Positions 6,633 through 14,349 of a stretch of DNA of 42,021 bases are shown here, piece by piece (positions within the stretch are counted from its first letter, which is position 1; each line of letters starts with the position of its first letter). The position numbers were made by a program, and so were the translations under genes. The DNA comes from Ferruginibacter sp. (lineage in GTDB: Bacteria; Bacteroidota; Bacteroidia; Chitinophagales; Chitinophagaceae): NCBI GenBank assembly GCA_025362235.1, contig JANYGZ010000051.1:1-42021 (forward strand), written 5' to 3'. Below the pieces are notes generated by a model that saw nothing but the letters and a program-made list of their open reading frames with translations, made no database searches and had not been told where the DNA came from.

Positions 6633-7505
6633 ATGAAAACTATCGCATTATACAATATCAAGGGCGGTGTAGGTAAAACTACCAACACAGTGAATATAGC
6701 ATGCATGCTTGCCAAGCAGGGGCTGAGTGTATTGCTGTGGGATTTGGATCCACAGGGTGGCAGCAGTTACTTTTTTGATCTGGAAAATACAAACGACAAT
6801 ACCCATGCCCGCCTTTTTGATGACCGCCTCAGCATTTACGACATCATCCGCTCCACCCATAACCACCGCATAGATGTTATTAGCAACGACAGCAAATTCA
6901 GCGATCAGTTTATGAATCAGGCATCAAGAATGACTGCTTTAAATTTCGCTAACAACGATCTTTTTAAAACCGTTTTAAACGAAGTGAAAGCAGATTATGA
7001 TGTATGCCTCATTGATTGCGCACCTGGCCGCTTTTTGTTGCACGACAATATTTTTAAAGCTATCGACCTTTTACTTATACCTAATATTCCTGCACCACTT
7101 TCAGTTTACTGCAACAATATGCTGATAAACGAATTGCAAACCAAAGTGAGCGACAAAAATAAAATTGTATGCTTTTACAATATGGTACAGGCCCATAAAA
7201 ACACACACAAATTCTATTTAAGCGACCCTGATCAGAAGAACGACCACATCCTAAAAAACTATATTCCCTTTTATGCTGAAATTGAAGCCATCACGCTTAA
7301 TAAAGAGTCCATCTTTCAGCATATAAAAGAGTTTAAAACCAACATCTATTACCAAAATCTTTGGCAGGAAGTATGCAGCCGTATGCAATGGCTGGATTTG
7401 TACCCTACCAAATCTGTAGTAGTTGACCTCAACAATGAGCAGCAGAAAAAAATGTCGCCGGTAGTAATGTTCCGACAAGCCGGAGCAGTTGCCAAAACTT
7501 ATTAA
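6633..7505 (+). CDS. ParA/MinD-type ATPase, 290 aa
   Basis: The deviant Walker A motif KGGVGKTT is at residues 10-17, followed by a Walker A' region (LLWDLDPQGGSSYFF, about residues 35-49) and a Walker B-like DYDVCLIDCAPG (about residue 120). ParA proteins use ATP-dependent dimerisation to move DNA or protein cargo. No ParB or parS-like partner is seen next to it, so this is an orphan ParA, as often found on genomic islands. The C-terminal segment after about residue 250 is not conserved in a way I recognise. The stop is 18 bases before repeat D copy 1. Confidence 0.9.
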   Translation: MKTIALYNIKGGVGKTTNTVNIACMLAKQGLSVLLWDLDPQGGSSYFFDLENTNDNTHARLFDDRLSIYDIIRSTHNHRIDVISNDSKFSDQFMNQASRMTALNFANNDLFKTVLNEVKADYDVCLIDCAPGRFLLHDNIFKAIDLLLIPNIPAPLSVYCNNMLINELQTKVSDKNKIVCFYNMVQAHKNTHKFYLSDPDQKNDHILKNYIPFYAEIEAITLNKESIFQHIKEFKTNIYYQNLWQEVCSRMQWLDLYPTKSVVVDLNNEQQKKMSPVVMFRQAGAVAKTY

Positions 7506-7522
7506 TATCTCCGACCAGGTTA

Positions 7523-7562
7523 GTGTAACCTGCGAACCTATCTCCATAATCAAAGCATAAAG
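7523..7562. repeat. Interspersed repeat family D, copy 1
   Basis: GCGAACCTATCTCCATAATC followed by AAAGCATAAA matches 8375-8441 and 12763-12830. It follows the ParA stop. The gene-free stretch 7506-7981 also holds repeat C copy 2 and a terminator. Confidence 0.55.
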
Positions 7563-7714
7563 AAAACATCAAATCCATTGAGCAGCTGTGTCTACTGAGC
7601 TTGTGGAAGTATGACCAACGGCCGAAGCGTAAGCCAGCCGGATACTTACATCCACCAACAAATAGTTTTATTATCCTGAACTTATCGATTGAGATTTTAG
7701 CCAGCAAAAAATAT

Positions 7715-7866
7715 TATTTCCTTACATGAAATTTTATCGTACCGACACTGGTGATCCGATAGCTATCAGATTTAAGATGCCTACTCATTACTAAATGTAC
7801 AATTATTTACACTTCGTATGTTGGTCCACAAGACCAACATCGGCTTCCGGGAACTGTAGTTTATTA
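7715..7866. repeat. Interspersed repeat family C, copy 2
   Basis: ATGAAATTTTATCGTACCGA, TTGGTCCACAAGACCAACAT and CGGCTTCCGGGAACTGTAGT match copy 1 at 5450-5584. The hairpin TTGGTC-CACAA-GACCAA is perfect here. It is slightly longer than copy 1 in the middle. Confidence 0.65.
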
Positions 7867-7918
7867 TGATTGAAGAGTGGCCACCAGCAAGGGCGAAAGT
7901 GGAGTACATTTAACTGCA

Positions 7919-7960
7919 TAAAAAACAGGCTGCAACAATTGCAATTGTTTCCAGCCTGTT
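7919..7960 (-). terminator. Intrinsic terminator of the 100-aa secreted protein gene
   Basis: On the minus strand AACAGGCTG (complement of 7952-7960) pairs with CAGCCTGTT (complement of 7924-7932). An inner AACAATTG/CAATTGTT extends the stem, and a run of T follows. It lies 21 bases past the stop at 7982. Confidence 0.8.
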
Positions 7961-7981
7961 GAAGAATCTTTTTTGTTTTAG

Positions 7982-8284
7982 TTACTTACTAACTTTTTCT
8001 ATTTCTAGTGCATCGCCGGTAATGGTACCGTTAATGGTTACCTTGTCACCGATAAAGTCAGCTACCTTTTCAGGATTGCTGATGGTATACACTTTTTTAC
8101 CAACAACAAATACCGGTTTGGCACCTGCAGCAATACATTTTTTGGCACACGCGGCATGAGTTTTCAGATCCTTACTTGCACCACAATCAGAATCGCTGAT
8201 GTAACCGGTCCATTTTCCTTTATCACCTGCATAAGTGAGGGCAATGGAAAAAGCTAAAATAAAAAGCAAAAGATACTTTTTCAT
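7982..8284 (-). CDS. Small secreted protein, DUF5818-like, 100 aa
   Basis: It has a clear signal peptide (MKKYLLLFILAFSIALTYAG), then WTGYISDSDCGASKDLKTHA, ACAKKCIAAGAKPVFV and a C-terminal beta-rich part (KVTINGTITGDALEIEKV). The four cysteines after the signal peptide could form disulfides or bind a ligand in the periplasm. The pattern resembles small OB-fold-like secreted proteins with a 'GxxxDxxCG ... CAxxC' signature, which I place near DUF5818. The function is not known. It has its own terminator. Confidence 0.75.
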   Translation of the reverse strand: MKKYLLLFILAFSIALTYAGDKGKWTGYISDSDCGASKDLKTHAACAKKCIAAGAKPVFVVGKKVYTISNPEKVADFIGDKVTINGTITGDALEIEKVSK

Positions 8285-8374
8285 ACTTATATTTTTAGTG
8301 TGATCAAATTTAATAATTTAAGTGGTAAAATCCTATCATTTACGTAATTTTTGTTTTACCACTTCACCAGTGTT

Positions 8375-8441
8375 TGTGATCCCAGAACCTCTCCTCCATA
8401 ATCGAAGCATAACCCGATGCGAAGAAGTTCGTAGGTCAAGA
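8375..8441. repeat. Interspersed repeat family D, copy 2
   Basis: CAGAACCTCTCCTCCATAAT followed by CGAAGCATAA and ATGCGAAGAAGTTCGTAGGT matches copies at 7523 and 12763. It touches the 3' end of the 63-aa gene, which may take its last codons from the repeat edge. Confidence 0.6.
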
Positions 8442-8627
8442 CCGTTGGCGGACAGCCTGAATGGAGTGTGTATTATTTTCTGCACGTCGGGGTGCTGGTT
8501 GTGTATTCCTATTACAGGTACCCAATGCCCAATAGATAAGAATAAAAATCAGTACTGTAGTAAAACAGCCACCACCGAGCTTTTTAGCACCGTATCCAGC
8601 TATAAGCGTTCTAAATAAATTATTCAT
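8436..8627 (-). CDS. Small membrane protein, 63 aa
   Basis: ATG-started (MNNLFRTLIAGYGAKKLGGG), followed by a single hydrophobic helix (CFTTVLIFILIYWALGTC, about residues 21-38) and a polar tail. The AGYGAKKLGGGCF segment before the helix looks like a conserved small Bacteroidota membrane protein, but I have no name or function for it. The C-terminal tail (about residues 48-63) runs up to repeat D and may have been altered by it. Start and membrane segment are clear, so it is probably real. Confidence 0.6.
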   Translation of the reverse strand: MNNLFRTLIAGYGAKKLGGGCFTTVLIFILIYWALGTCNRNTQPAPRRAENNTHSIQAVRQRS

Positions 8628-8879
8628 ACATAAATTTATTAAGGGTATTGGAATAAATCATGCCAAAATGTAAATGCGTACATAAATATTAAACTTCAAG
8701 ACCACTATTTTTCAACGCTCGGCAATGAAATTTCTATAACAATTCAACTGGCTTTTTTAGACAATCTCAGACAATGAAAATATAAGGACAATCAAGCAAA
8801 ATCTGATTTTAAAAAAAACTTTTATAATTTTATCACCTGTAAAACATCGTATTTCAGTAATGCGCAAAAACAATTAGCC

Positions 8880-9848
8880 ATGAAGTATAATTTGCAAAAA
8901 TCAAATGCAGTAAAAGTAGCATTTATTTTTTTTCTGTTTTCAGTTTCTTCCATAGTTGTCTCAGCACAGCGAAAATCAACGCAGGAGCAGCTGGGCTACC
9001 CTAAAGATGCCAAATTGCTGATAATACATGCCGATGATTTAGGTGTAACACATTCAGAAAATGCGGCTTCTATCAGCGCAATGGAAAAAGGCTGCGTTAA
9101 CTCGGCAAGTATCATGGTGCCGTGTCCATGGTTCCCAGAAATGGCAGCTTATGCGCAACTTCATCCAGAAAAGGATTTTGGTCTGCATATTACATTAACG
9201 AGTGAATGGAAATATTATAAATGGGGGCCGGTAACATCGTCACATAAAATACCAGGACTGGTTAATAAAAATGGTTTCTTTTATTCTTCTGTAGATAGCG
9301 TTATTCAAAATGCTTCATCCGCTGAAGTCGAAGAAGAAATACGCAACCAGGTAAAACGTGCTATACAATTTGGTATAAATCCGACCCATCTTGATGCACA
9401 CATGTATTCAATTCATCATAATCTCGGTTTTTTAAAATCTTATCTAAAAGTCGGGCATGAGTTTAAGATACCCGTATTCATTTATCGCCAGGTAGAAAGT
9501 TCCCTGCACATAAGCCTTGATACGGTTGTATCAAACAGAGATGTAATAGTTGATACGATTTTAACGGCGGAGTTTGAAAACTATAAGGCAGGCATGAGTG
9601 ATTTTTATAGCAAGGGTTTTAAGAATTTAAAACCTGGTATAACTTACCTTATTCTTCACACTGCTTACGATGATGACGAAATGAGAGCTGTGACAATTGA
9701 ACACGAAGGATGGGGAGCGGCATGGCGCCAGAAAGATTATGATTTTTTTTCAAGCCCTTTGTGCGCTAAACTCTTAAAGGAAAATAATATTTACCTGGTA
9801 ACCTGGCGGGAAATAAGGGATAAAATTACCCGAAAAAATAATTTGTGA
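8880..9848 (+). CDS. Secreted YdjC/ChbG-family carbohydrate deacetylase, 322 aa
   Basis: The signal peptide ends around SAQ (residues 28-30). The metal-binding motif HADDLG is at residues 50-55, with FGLHITLTSEW (about residue 100) and NPTHLDAHM (about residue 163) supplying the other His/Asp ligands. YdjC/ChbG enzymes remove N-acetyl groups from chitooligosaccharides or related sugars using a divalent metal. The length suits the family plus leader. Because it is exported, it probably acts on oligosaccharides in the periplasm. It is a single gene between AT-rich spacers. Confidence 0.9.
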   Translation: MKYNLQKSNAVKVAFIFFLFSVSSIVVSAQRKSTQEQLGYPKDAKLLIIHADDLGVTHSENAASISAMEKGCVNSASIMVPCPWFPEMAAYAQLHPEKDFGLHITLTSEWKYYKWGPVTSSHKIPGLVNKNGFFYSSVDSVIQNASSAEVEEEIRNQVKRAIQFGINPTHLDAHMYSIHHNLGFLKSYLKVGHEFKIPVFIYRQVESSLHISLDTVVSNRDVIVDTILTAEFENYKAGMSDFYSKGFKNLKPGITYLILHTAYDDDEMRAVTIEHEGWGAAWRQKDYDFFSSPLCAKLLKENNIYLVTWREIRDKITRKNNL

Positions 9849-10268
9849 GCATTCATCCCATTAAACATGACTCTGTCCTGTTGCCCAATGTTGCTAGTCC
9901 CCGAATTGGTATACTATCAGAAGCTGAAATACAACCTGCATATATTTATCACTACCCTGCAACTTGAAGAACCTGTAAAATTTGTAGCTCATTAATCCGT
10001 CAGGCTCCGACCTGTGTAAACTTGTTACAAATTTACTTGCACCAGAATGGGGACAAGATAAATTGCTACCATCAAAGGCAGAAAACCCGCCATCAACCAA
10101 TCTCGGGCGCATGAATAACTATTTGGTTTTTTTTGTTATCTTCAGTTTAGTAATTTTATCTGGCTTACCTAATGGGCAGACACAGCCACGGTATCCACCA
10201 ACGAAAGGGCCTTGTAATTAGTGGCAATAAAACAGACTCTAATCTTTACAAAAAAGCAACCGAAAGGC
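9849..10268. other. Gene-free stretch of 420 bp
   Basis: I see no supported gene, RNA or clear repeat. A minus-strand open frame (9894-10112) has no family resemblance, no leader and unusual composition, and is rejected. Confidence 0.5.
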
Positions 10269-11033
10269 ATGACTATAATTTGCAAAAACTGTAATCACAA
10301 ATTTAGCGGACACTTTTGCAACAATTGTGGACAGTCTGCTGAAACGCACGAAATGAACATTCATTTTTTGTGGCACGATATCCAGCACGGACTTTTGCAT
10401 CTGGACAAAGGAATATTATTTACAGCAAAGGAGTTATTTACCCGCCCGGGAAATACAATCAGGGAGTTTTTAGAAGGAAAGCGGGTAAAGCATTTTAAAC
10501 CTATTTCATTAGTGCTGATATTGGCAGGTATTTACGGAATTCTTTTTCATTATTCTCATATCAATATTTTTGAAGGAAGTTTCACCATTACAGGAAAAGG
10601 CAAAGAAATTGAATCAGTTAAAAACAGTTTTGAGAAAATAACTGAATGGATTTCCACACACTACGCAATAGTTTCTTTATTAGAATTGCCGGTACTTGCC
10701 CTGGGTACTTTTATTGCTTTTAAAAAGTATGAATATAATTTTATTGAGCACCTTATAATCAATGCATTCCTTACAGGACAAAAATTGATATTTCACATAC
10801 TATTGTTCCCACTTGTTTATTTATATAATGGAACAGCATATTTGAAAAACATCAGCGATTTTGAAAATATCATCGGATTTGGTTTAACAGCTTGGACATT
10901 TATCCAGTTTTTCAGTACCAAAAAAAAATGGCCTATTTTTTTGAAAGTAGTTTTAAGTTATTTAATTTATTTAGTAGTATTTGTGGCAATTGCCGCAAGT
11001 GTTGGAGCAGTAATTATAAAAACCAACACTTAA
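10269..11033 (+). CDS. DUF3667 membrane protein with N-terminal zinc ribbon
   Basis: I chose the ATG at 10269 (MTIICKNCNHKFSGHFCNNC) over an upstream in-frame GTG at 10221, because family members start close to the zinc ribbon. The four cysteines CxxC ... CxxC are at about residues 5, 8, 16 and 19. Then come LLHLDKGILFTAKELFTRPG and IREFLEGKRVKHFKPISLVL, the DUF3667 signature, and four or five membrane segments to the C-terminus. The function of the family is unknown. Two small genes follow on the same strand after 59 and 82 bases. Confidence 0.88.
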   Translation: MTIICKNCNHKFSGHFCNNCGQSAETHEMNIHFLWHDIQHGLLHLDKGILFTAKELFTRPGNTIREFLEGKRVKHFKPISLVLILAGIYGILFHYSHINIFEGSFTITGKGKEIESVKNSFEKITEWISTHYAIVSLLELPVLALGTFIAFKKYEYNFIEHLIINAFLTGQKLIFHILLFPLVYLYNGTAYLKNISDFENIIGFGLTAWTFIQFFSTKKKWPIFLKVVLSYLIYLVVFVAIAASVGAVIIKTNT

Positions 11034-11092
11034 TACTGCCGCAAATATGGATTGGCGCAAGAAGGACGAGAATAACTTACATTTGATTTTAA

Positions 11093-11494
11093 ATGAAAAA
11101 TAGGTTTTTTATATACCGCAAAGACAAGCTTGTAAAATTGTTGCTATCCGCAACTGTGTTATGCAGCATTTTTGCTTTACTGCCATCGATTGATAATTGT
11201 AAACACCATCAACAAAACACACAAACTGAATTAGTTTATGTGTTCACAAAAAACTCTCTTGCTAAAACTATTGCTTACAAAAATGTAAATACACAGGTTG
11301 ACAAAAGCAAGAAAATTAATAATTTTTATATTTGCCAAACAACTTCATTATTAAATTACAACAGAAACATACTTGTAAAGCTGCTTACTATTTCAAACCA
11401 GCATATTGAATTTAAAAATAACCTGGACTTTATTCAACTAAAAACAATTCCCAAAAGCTCAGACGAAGACAATTTCATTTCTATAAAAGGATAA
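11093..11494 (+). CDS. Hypothetical membrane-anchored protein, 133 aa
   Basis: ATG start. MKNRFFIYRKDKLVKLLLSA is a basic leader followed by a hydrophobic stretch (TVLCSIFALLPSI), either a signal peptide or an anchor. The rest is polar, Asn/Lys-rich and unrecognised. The first 22 codons are very similar to the start of the small gene at 14031 (MKNRFFTIRKNKHSKLLLTA), in DNA as well as protein. It follows the DUF3667 gene after 59 bases and may share its transcript. Confidence 0.55.
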   Translation: MKNRFFIYRKDKLVKLLLSATVLCSIFALLPSIDNCKHHQQNTQTELVYVFTKNSLAKTIAYKNVNTQVDKSKKINNFYICQTTSLLNYNRNILVKLLTISNQHIEFKNNLDFIQLKTIPKSSDEDNFISIKG

Positions 11495-11576
11495 CTCCTG
11501 GCCTGTCGTTAACCATATCGCAGTATTCAATTTTCTAATTTTTATTGTTGCCAACCTGCAACGATAAAACCAATTG

Positions 11577-11786
11577 ATGTATAGAATGAAATTTTTTAAA
11601 AAACTAAACAGGTTTTTAATGCTCTTATTTTTTGCTTTTATGTTAGCTGTATGCGTAATTATGGGAGTTGCACCAGTAATCCCAAAACGAAAAGAGCAAT
11701 TTACAATCGAAGTAAAAATGGAACAAACACAAAACGAAGAGGAGAAAACTATCAGCTTAACACAATCGCAAAGGCAAGCTTTGTAA
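11577..11786 (+). CDS. Hypothetical single-helix membrane protein, 69 aa
   Basis: ATG at 11577; a second ATG at 11586 (MKFFKKLNRFLMLLFFAFML) is equally likely. One membrane helix (residues about 12-32) is followed by a polar tail with EVKMEQTQNEEEKTISLTQ. No family is recognised. Its last codons fall in a stretch (11765-11806) resembling the leader DNA of the genes at 11093 and 14031 but in another frame, so the end may be a recombination product. Real but unknown at best. Confidence 0.45.
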   Translation: MYRMKFFKKLNRFLMLLFFAFMLAVCVIMGVAPVIPKRKEQFTIEVKMEQTQNEEEKTISLTQSQRQAL

Positions 11787-11900
11787 ATTGTTGCTCCGCC
11801 ACGGTTCTTTGACTACGCCCACTCCTGCCACTATGGGAGGCCACCTGGAAAATTAATGGAACAAATAAGAGAGATCGAAAATTTTGATGAAAAAACATGG

Positions 11901-12719
11901 TTAAGATACCTGGAAACCATAGCTGAAACAATACACCGCATAACCCATAAAATGTTTACGAATAAACAGGTTTACAATAATCTTGCGAACACGAAAAAGG
12001 CCGAGATCAATGGCCGTTTTTATGGTAGAAACTGATTCTGTATTTTTATAGCCATAATCCAAAAACATTTTTGCCGGGTCTTCCCGCATATCTGTAAAGG
12101 AAGAGCCAGATTGTAATAGTTTTTTATGTATCCCCTGCCCAAATTTTTCAAAAAATTTTTTCTTCATCAGGTCGCAAAATAAAACATGTTTTGGAAATAA
12201 AGTGGTTAGTGTTTTCAGCAATTCCTCTTTGGCTTCAGCACTTAAATACATCAATACCCCTTCAATTATAATGATCGCATTTTCTTTGTCCGCATAAGGG
12301 GCAAGTTTATCAGCAAGCTTTTGTGTTGCAAAATTAACAGAGATCCTTTCCAGTGTATTCGGGCAGGTATCTGCCGGCAACAACGCATTTTTATAGTCAA
12401 TTACCGATGGCTCATCCGCCTCAAGCCAGTTGCCTGACGGTAAACGAAAAGCCCTGCTGTCAAACCCTGCCCCAATCAGGATTACGGTATAGCCGGGATG
12501 CTTTGACAGTAATTTTTTTACCATATTGTCAATGATATAATGCCTTGCCGCATTGCTGGCGTTAGGCCCTTTGAAATGCTTAAATTGCTGCCAGTAGGCG
12601 AGCCCTTCCTCCCCTAACAACAATTTTGCATATACATCCCCTATAAGCGGATTGGAAGATTCAGCGTCCTGCATCCTCACACCACAACAGTAATAAGCAG
12701 TTTTTGATACCGGGTTCAT
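11901..12719 (-). CDS. LCM-family SAM-dependent methyltransferase, 272 aa
   Basis: It shows the class I methyltransferase motif VILIGAGFDSRAFRL (about residues 78-92), then NWLEADEPSVIDYK, IIIIEGVLMYLSAEAKEELL and an LFCDLMKKKF segment. This matches the leucine carboxyl methyltransferase/Tcmp-like family (PF04072), in which the DSRAFRL and EGVLMYL blocks are diagnostic. The enzyme would move a methyl group from SAM to a carboxyl or hydroxyl of an unknown, probably small, substrate. It has no leader peptide and is cytoplasmic. Repeat D copy 3 lies just upstream. Confidence 0.87.
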   Translation of the reverse strand: MNPVSKTAYYCCGVRMQDAESSNPLIGDVYAKLLLGEEGLAYWQQFKHFKGPNASNAARHYIIDNMVKKLLSKHPGYTVILIGAGFDSRAFRLPSGNWLEADEPSVIDYKNALLPADTCPNTLERISVNFATQKLADKLAPYADKENAIIIIEGVLMYLSAEAKEELLKTLTTLFPKHVLFCDLMKKKFFEKFGQGIHKKLLQSGSSFTDMREDPAKMFLDYGYKNTESVSTIKTAIDLGLFRVRKIIVNLFIRKHFMGYAVYCFSYGFQVS

Positions 12720-12762
12720 AAATGGAAATTTTAAAGTGTTGATATAATAATAAGATCATAAT

Positions 12763-12830
12763 TAGTGTCCGAACCCTCGTCCATAATCAAAGCGTAAATC
12801 TATGCGAAGAGGTTGGTGGGTGCCAACCTA
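12763..12830. repeat. Interspersed repeat family D, copy 3
   Basis: CGAACCCTCGTCCATAATCA followed by AAGCGTAA and TATGCGAAGAGGTTGGTGGG matches copies at 7523 and 8375. It ends with a hairpin GGTTGG-TGGGTG-CCAACC. It lies between the methyltransferase start and the AbiEii stop. Confidence 0.6.
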
Positions 12831-12843
12831 AGCAGAGAAGGAT

Positions 12844-13470
12844 TTATTTAGTTTGTTCATTTATTTTTTTAAAAATACCTTTTTTACCCTGCTCCCAGGT
12901 TTTACCTAAAAGGCAAATGGGGGTTGGGGATTCTTCAACTTCGTCAAAATACAGCAGCATTTTTGAAACCGCATTGGCTAAAAACTGCTGGTACCGCTCA
13001 GTATAAAACCCAGCTATCTGGTAGATGGAAAATTTATCTAAAAGAATGTCTATATCCCAAAAGTCTTTTTTTGTTGCCCTTGCAGATATGGCATAAACCT
13101 TTGATGCTGCAATGTCTTCCAACCCCCACATCCTTATACCCTCCTCAATTATTGGCGGTTGTATTAATTTAAAGGGATGCATACAAATGTCAATCTTAAC
13201 ATCATCAATAAAACTAAAAATACCCAATAGGTTTTTTTCGGAAGAAATAATATTTATCCTGTTTTTAAAATGATTTTTTAATTGATCCCTAAGCGCCGGT
13301 ATATCAAATTTATCTTCAGTAAACAGGTCCAGATCAATCGACTTTCTATGTCCCAACTGTAAAGACAAAGCTGTGCCGCCCGCTAAATTAAAATTGGCCA
13401 AACATGGCAACTGCATTAATCCTTTCAATACAAGGAATGTGGGTGCCTCAACTGTTTTTCTCTGTAGCAT
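12844..13470 (-). CDS. AbiEii/AbiGii-type nucleotidyltransferase, likely toxin, 208 aa
   Basis: The start MLQRKTVEAPTFLVLKGLMQ is typical of the family. FNLAGGTALSLQLGHRKSID and LDLFTEDKF give the nucleotidyltransferase signature (GGTAL, then D-x-D in SIDLDLF, about residues 46-51). VKIDICMHPF provides the further acidic region, and IAASKVYAISARATKKDFWD is the conserved C-terminal block. AbiEii-type proteins transfer nucleotides to tRNA or other targets in type IV toxin-antitoxin or phage-defence systems. The 46-base overlap with the upstream DUF6922 gene indicates an operon, with that gene as probable partner. Confidence 0.88.
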   Translation of the reverse strand: MLQRKTVEAPTFLVLKGLMQLPCLANFNLAGGTALSLQLGHRKSIDLDLFTEDKFDIPALRDQLKNHFKNRINIISSEKNLLGIFSFIDDVKIDICMHPFKLIQPPIIEEGIRMWGLEDIAASKVYAISARATKKDFWDIDILLDKFSIYQIAGFYTERYQQFLANAVSKMLLYFDEVEESPTPICLLGKTWEQGKKGIFKKINEQTK

Positions 13471-13724
13471 CTAAAATTTTCTATTGGTACATCAAAATAA
13501 CTTGCACAAAACCTGGTGGTTTCTTCAAACAAAAACCTGGCAGTTGTTAATATTTCAATAATCGCTTCGTCGCCGTAGTATCTTCTTGCCTGGGTAATAT
13601 CAGGTAAATCGCCCCGGTCAAAAACCCTTTCTATTACAAATCGTTTTTTTTCGTCGTAATCAATTTTTTCAAATTCTACATCCCAAAAAAGGCGTTTGGG
13701 CAAAATGGGCTTAGGCTTTTGCAT
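13425..13724 (-). CDS. DUF6922-like protein, probable partner of the AbiEii toxin, 99 aa
   Basis: LFWDVEFEKIDYDEKKRFVI followed by ERVFDRGDLPDITQARRYYG and a C-terminal FDVPIENFRCYREKQ are the hallmarks of the Bacteroidota family that precedes AbiEii-like nucleotidyltransferases (DUF6922 by my recall). It is soluble with helical character. The 3' end overlaps the toxin start by 46 bases in another frame, which couples their translation. The antitoxin role comes from position and from pairs of this kind, not from a recognised DNA-binding motif. Confidence 0.8.
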   Translation of the reverse strand: MQKPKPILPKRLFWDVEFEKIDYDEKKRFVIERVFDRGDLPDITQARRYYGDEAIIEILTTARFLFEETTRFCASYFDVPIENFRCYREKQLRHPHSLY

Positions 13725-13908
13725 TTATTAAAGTTACCGGCATAATTGATTAACTAAAGATGGGTGAAATACATTTTAGGCTTTGTTGGTATCCCACTCC
13801 GCTCAGGCGCAGCAGTGAAGTTAAGCAGAAGTGCATTGGGTTTCCTATGCTCAAATAGCAACCCCCTACTCAGTAATACCCACAGGTATTTTTCTTGTAA
13901 CACCCCAA

Positions 13909-13940
13909 CTTGATGTTCCCCTTTGGAATATCAAGTTTTT
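13909..13940 (+). terminator. Orphan intrinsic terminator
   Basis: CTTGATGTTCC pairs with GGAATATCAAG around a CCTTT loop (one G-T wobble) and is followed by TTTTT. No plus-strand gene lies upstream for more than 1.5 kb, so it may end a small untranslated RNA from 13740-13908. Within that stretch CCCACTCCGCTCAGG and AGTGAAGTTAAGC recall part of 5S rRNA. Confidence 0.55.
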
Positions 13941-14030
13941 CGTCCTGGGTTTTCACCGCCTGCCCATTTGATTTTGACAACACTATCAACAAAAACCTCG
14001 CTTAAACAAATAACTTACACTTGGCAAGAA

Positions 14031-14246
14031 ATGAAAAATAGATTTTTTACAATTCGCAAAAACAAGCATTCTAAATTGTTGCTTACCGCAACTTTTTTAA
14101 AATTTTTCTGGTTTTATTTCTTTTTTTCAATAAAATTTATATTTTTACATTCTTATCTCAATTACTTCCTTAAAAGTAATCAGTACAATAATCCCACATC
14201 CTGCATAATAACCACAAGAAATTATTACCACATCCTTTTCTTTTAA
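14031..14246 (+). CDS. Small hydrophobic protein sharing a leader with the gene at 11093, 71 aa
   Basis: The ATG at 14031 is preferred over a far-upstream in-frame ATG (13923) that would run through the terminator hairpin. The first 22 codons match the start of the 133-aa gene at 11093 (MKNRFF ... RK.K..KLLL.AT). After that the sequence is a hydrophobic, Phe-rich helix and a short polar tail without resemblance. It may be a truncated or decayed relative of the other gene. Confidence 0.4.
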   Translation: MKNRFFTIRKNKHSKLLLTATFLKFFWFYFFFSIKFIFLHSYLNYFLKSNQYNNPTSCIITTRNYYHILFF

Positions 14247-14349
14247 TTGCACCATAAATGGTTTAATTATTTGTATTTAATAGTTGGCGCATACCAGCTG
14301 CAATACAATACATAGGTTTTTTTATAAAAGCTTACCGTAAACATACCAC

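Noticed and set aside
9894..10112. Minus-strand open frame of 72 codons
   Set aside because: No leader, domain or homologous pattern recognised, and it fills only part of a gene-free stretch; it is probably chance.
13780..13880. Possible 5S rRNA
   Set aside because: Only a patch resembles 5S (AGTGAAGTTAAGC); no closing helix I and no 23S gene nearby. Kept as a small-RNA finding, not as an rRNA.
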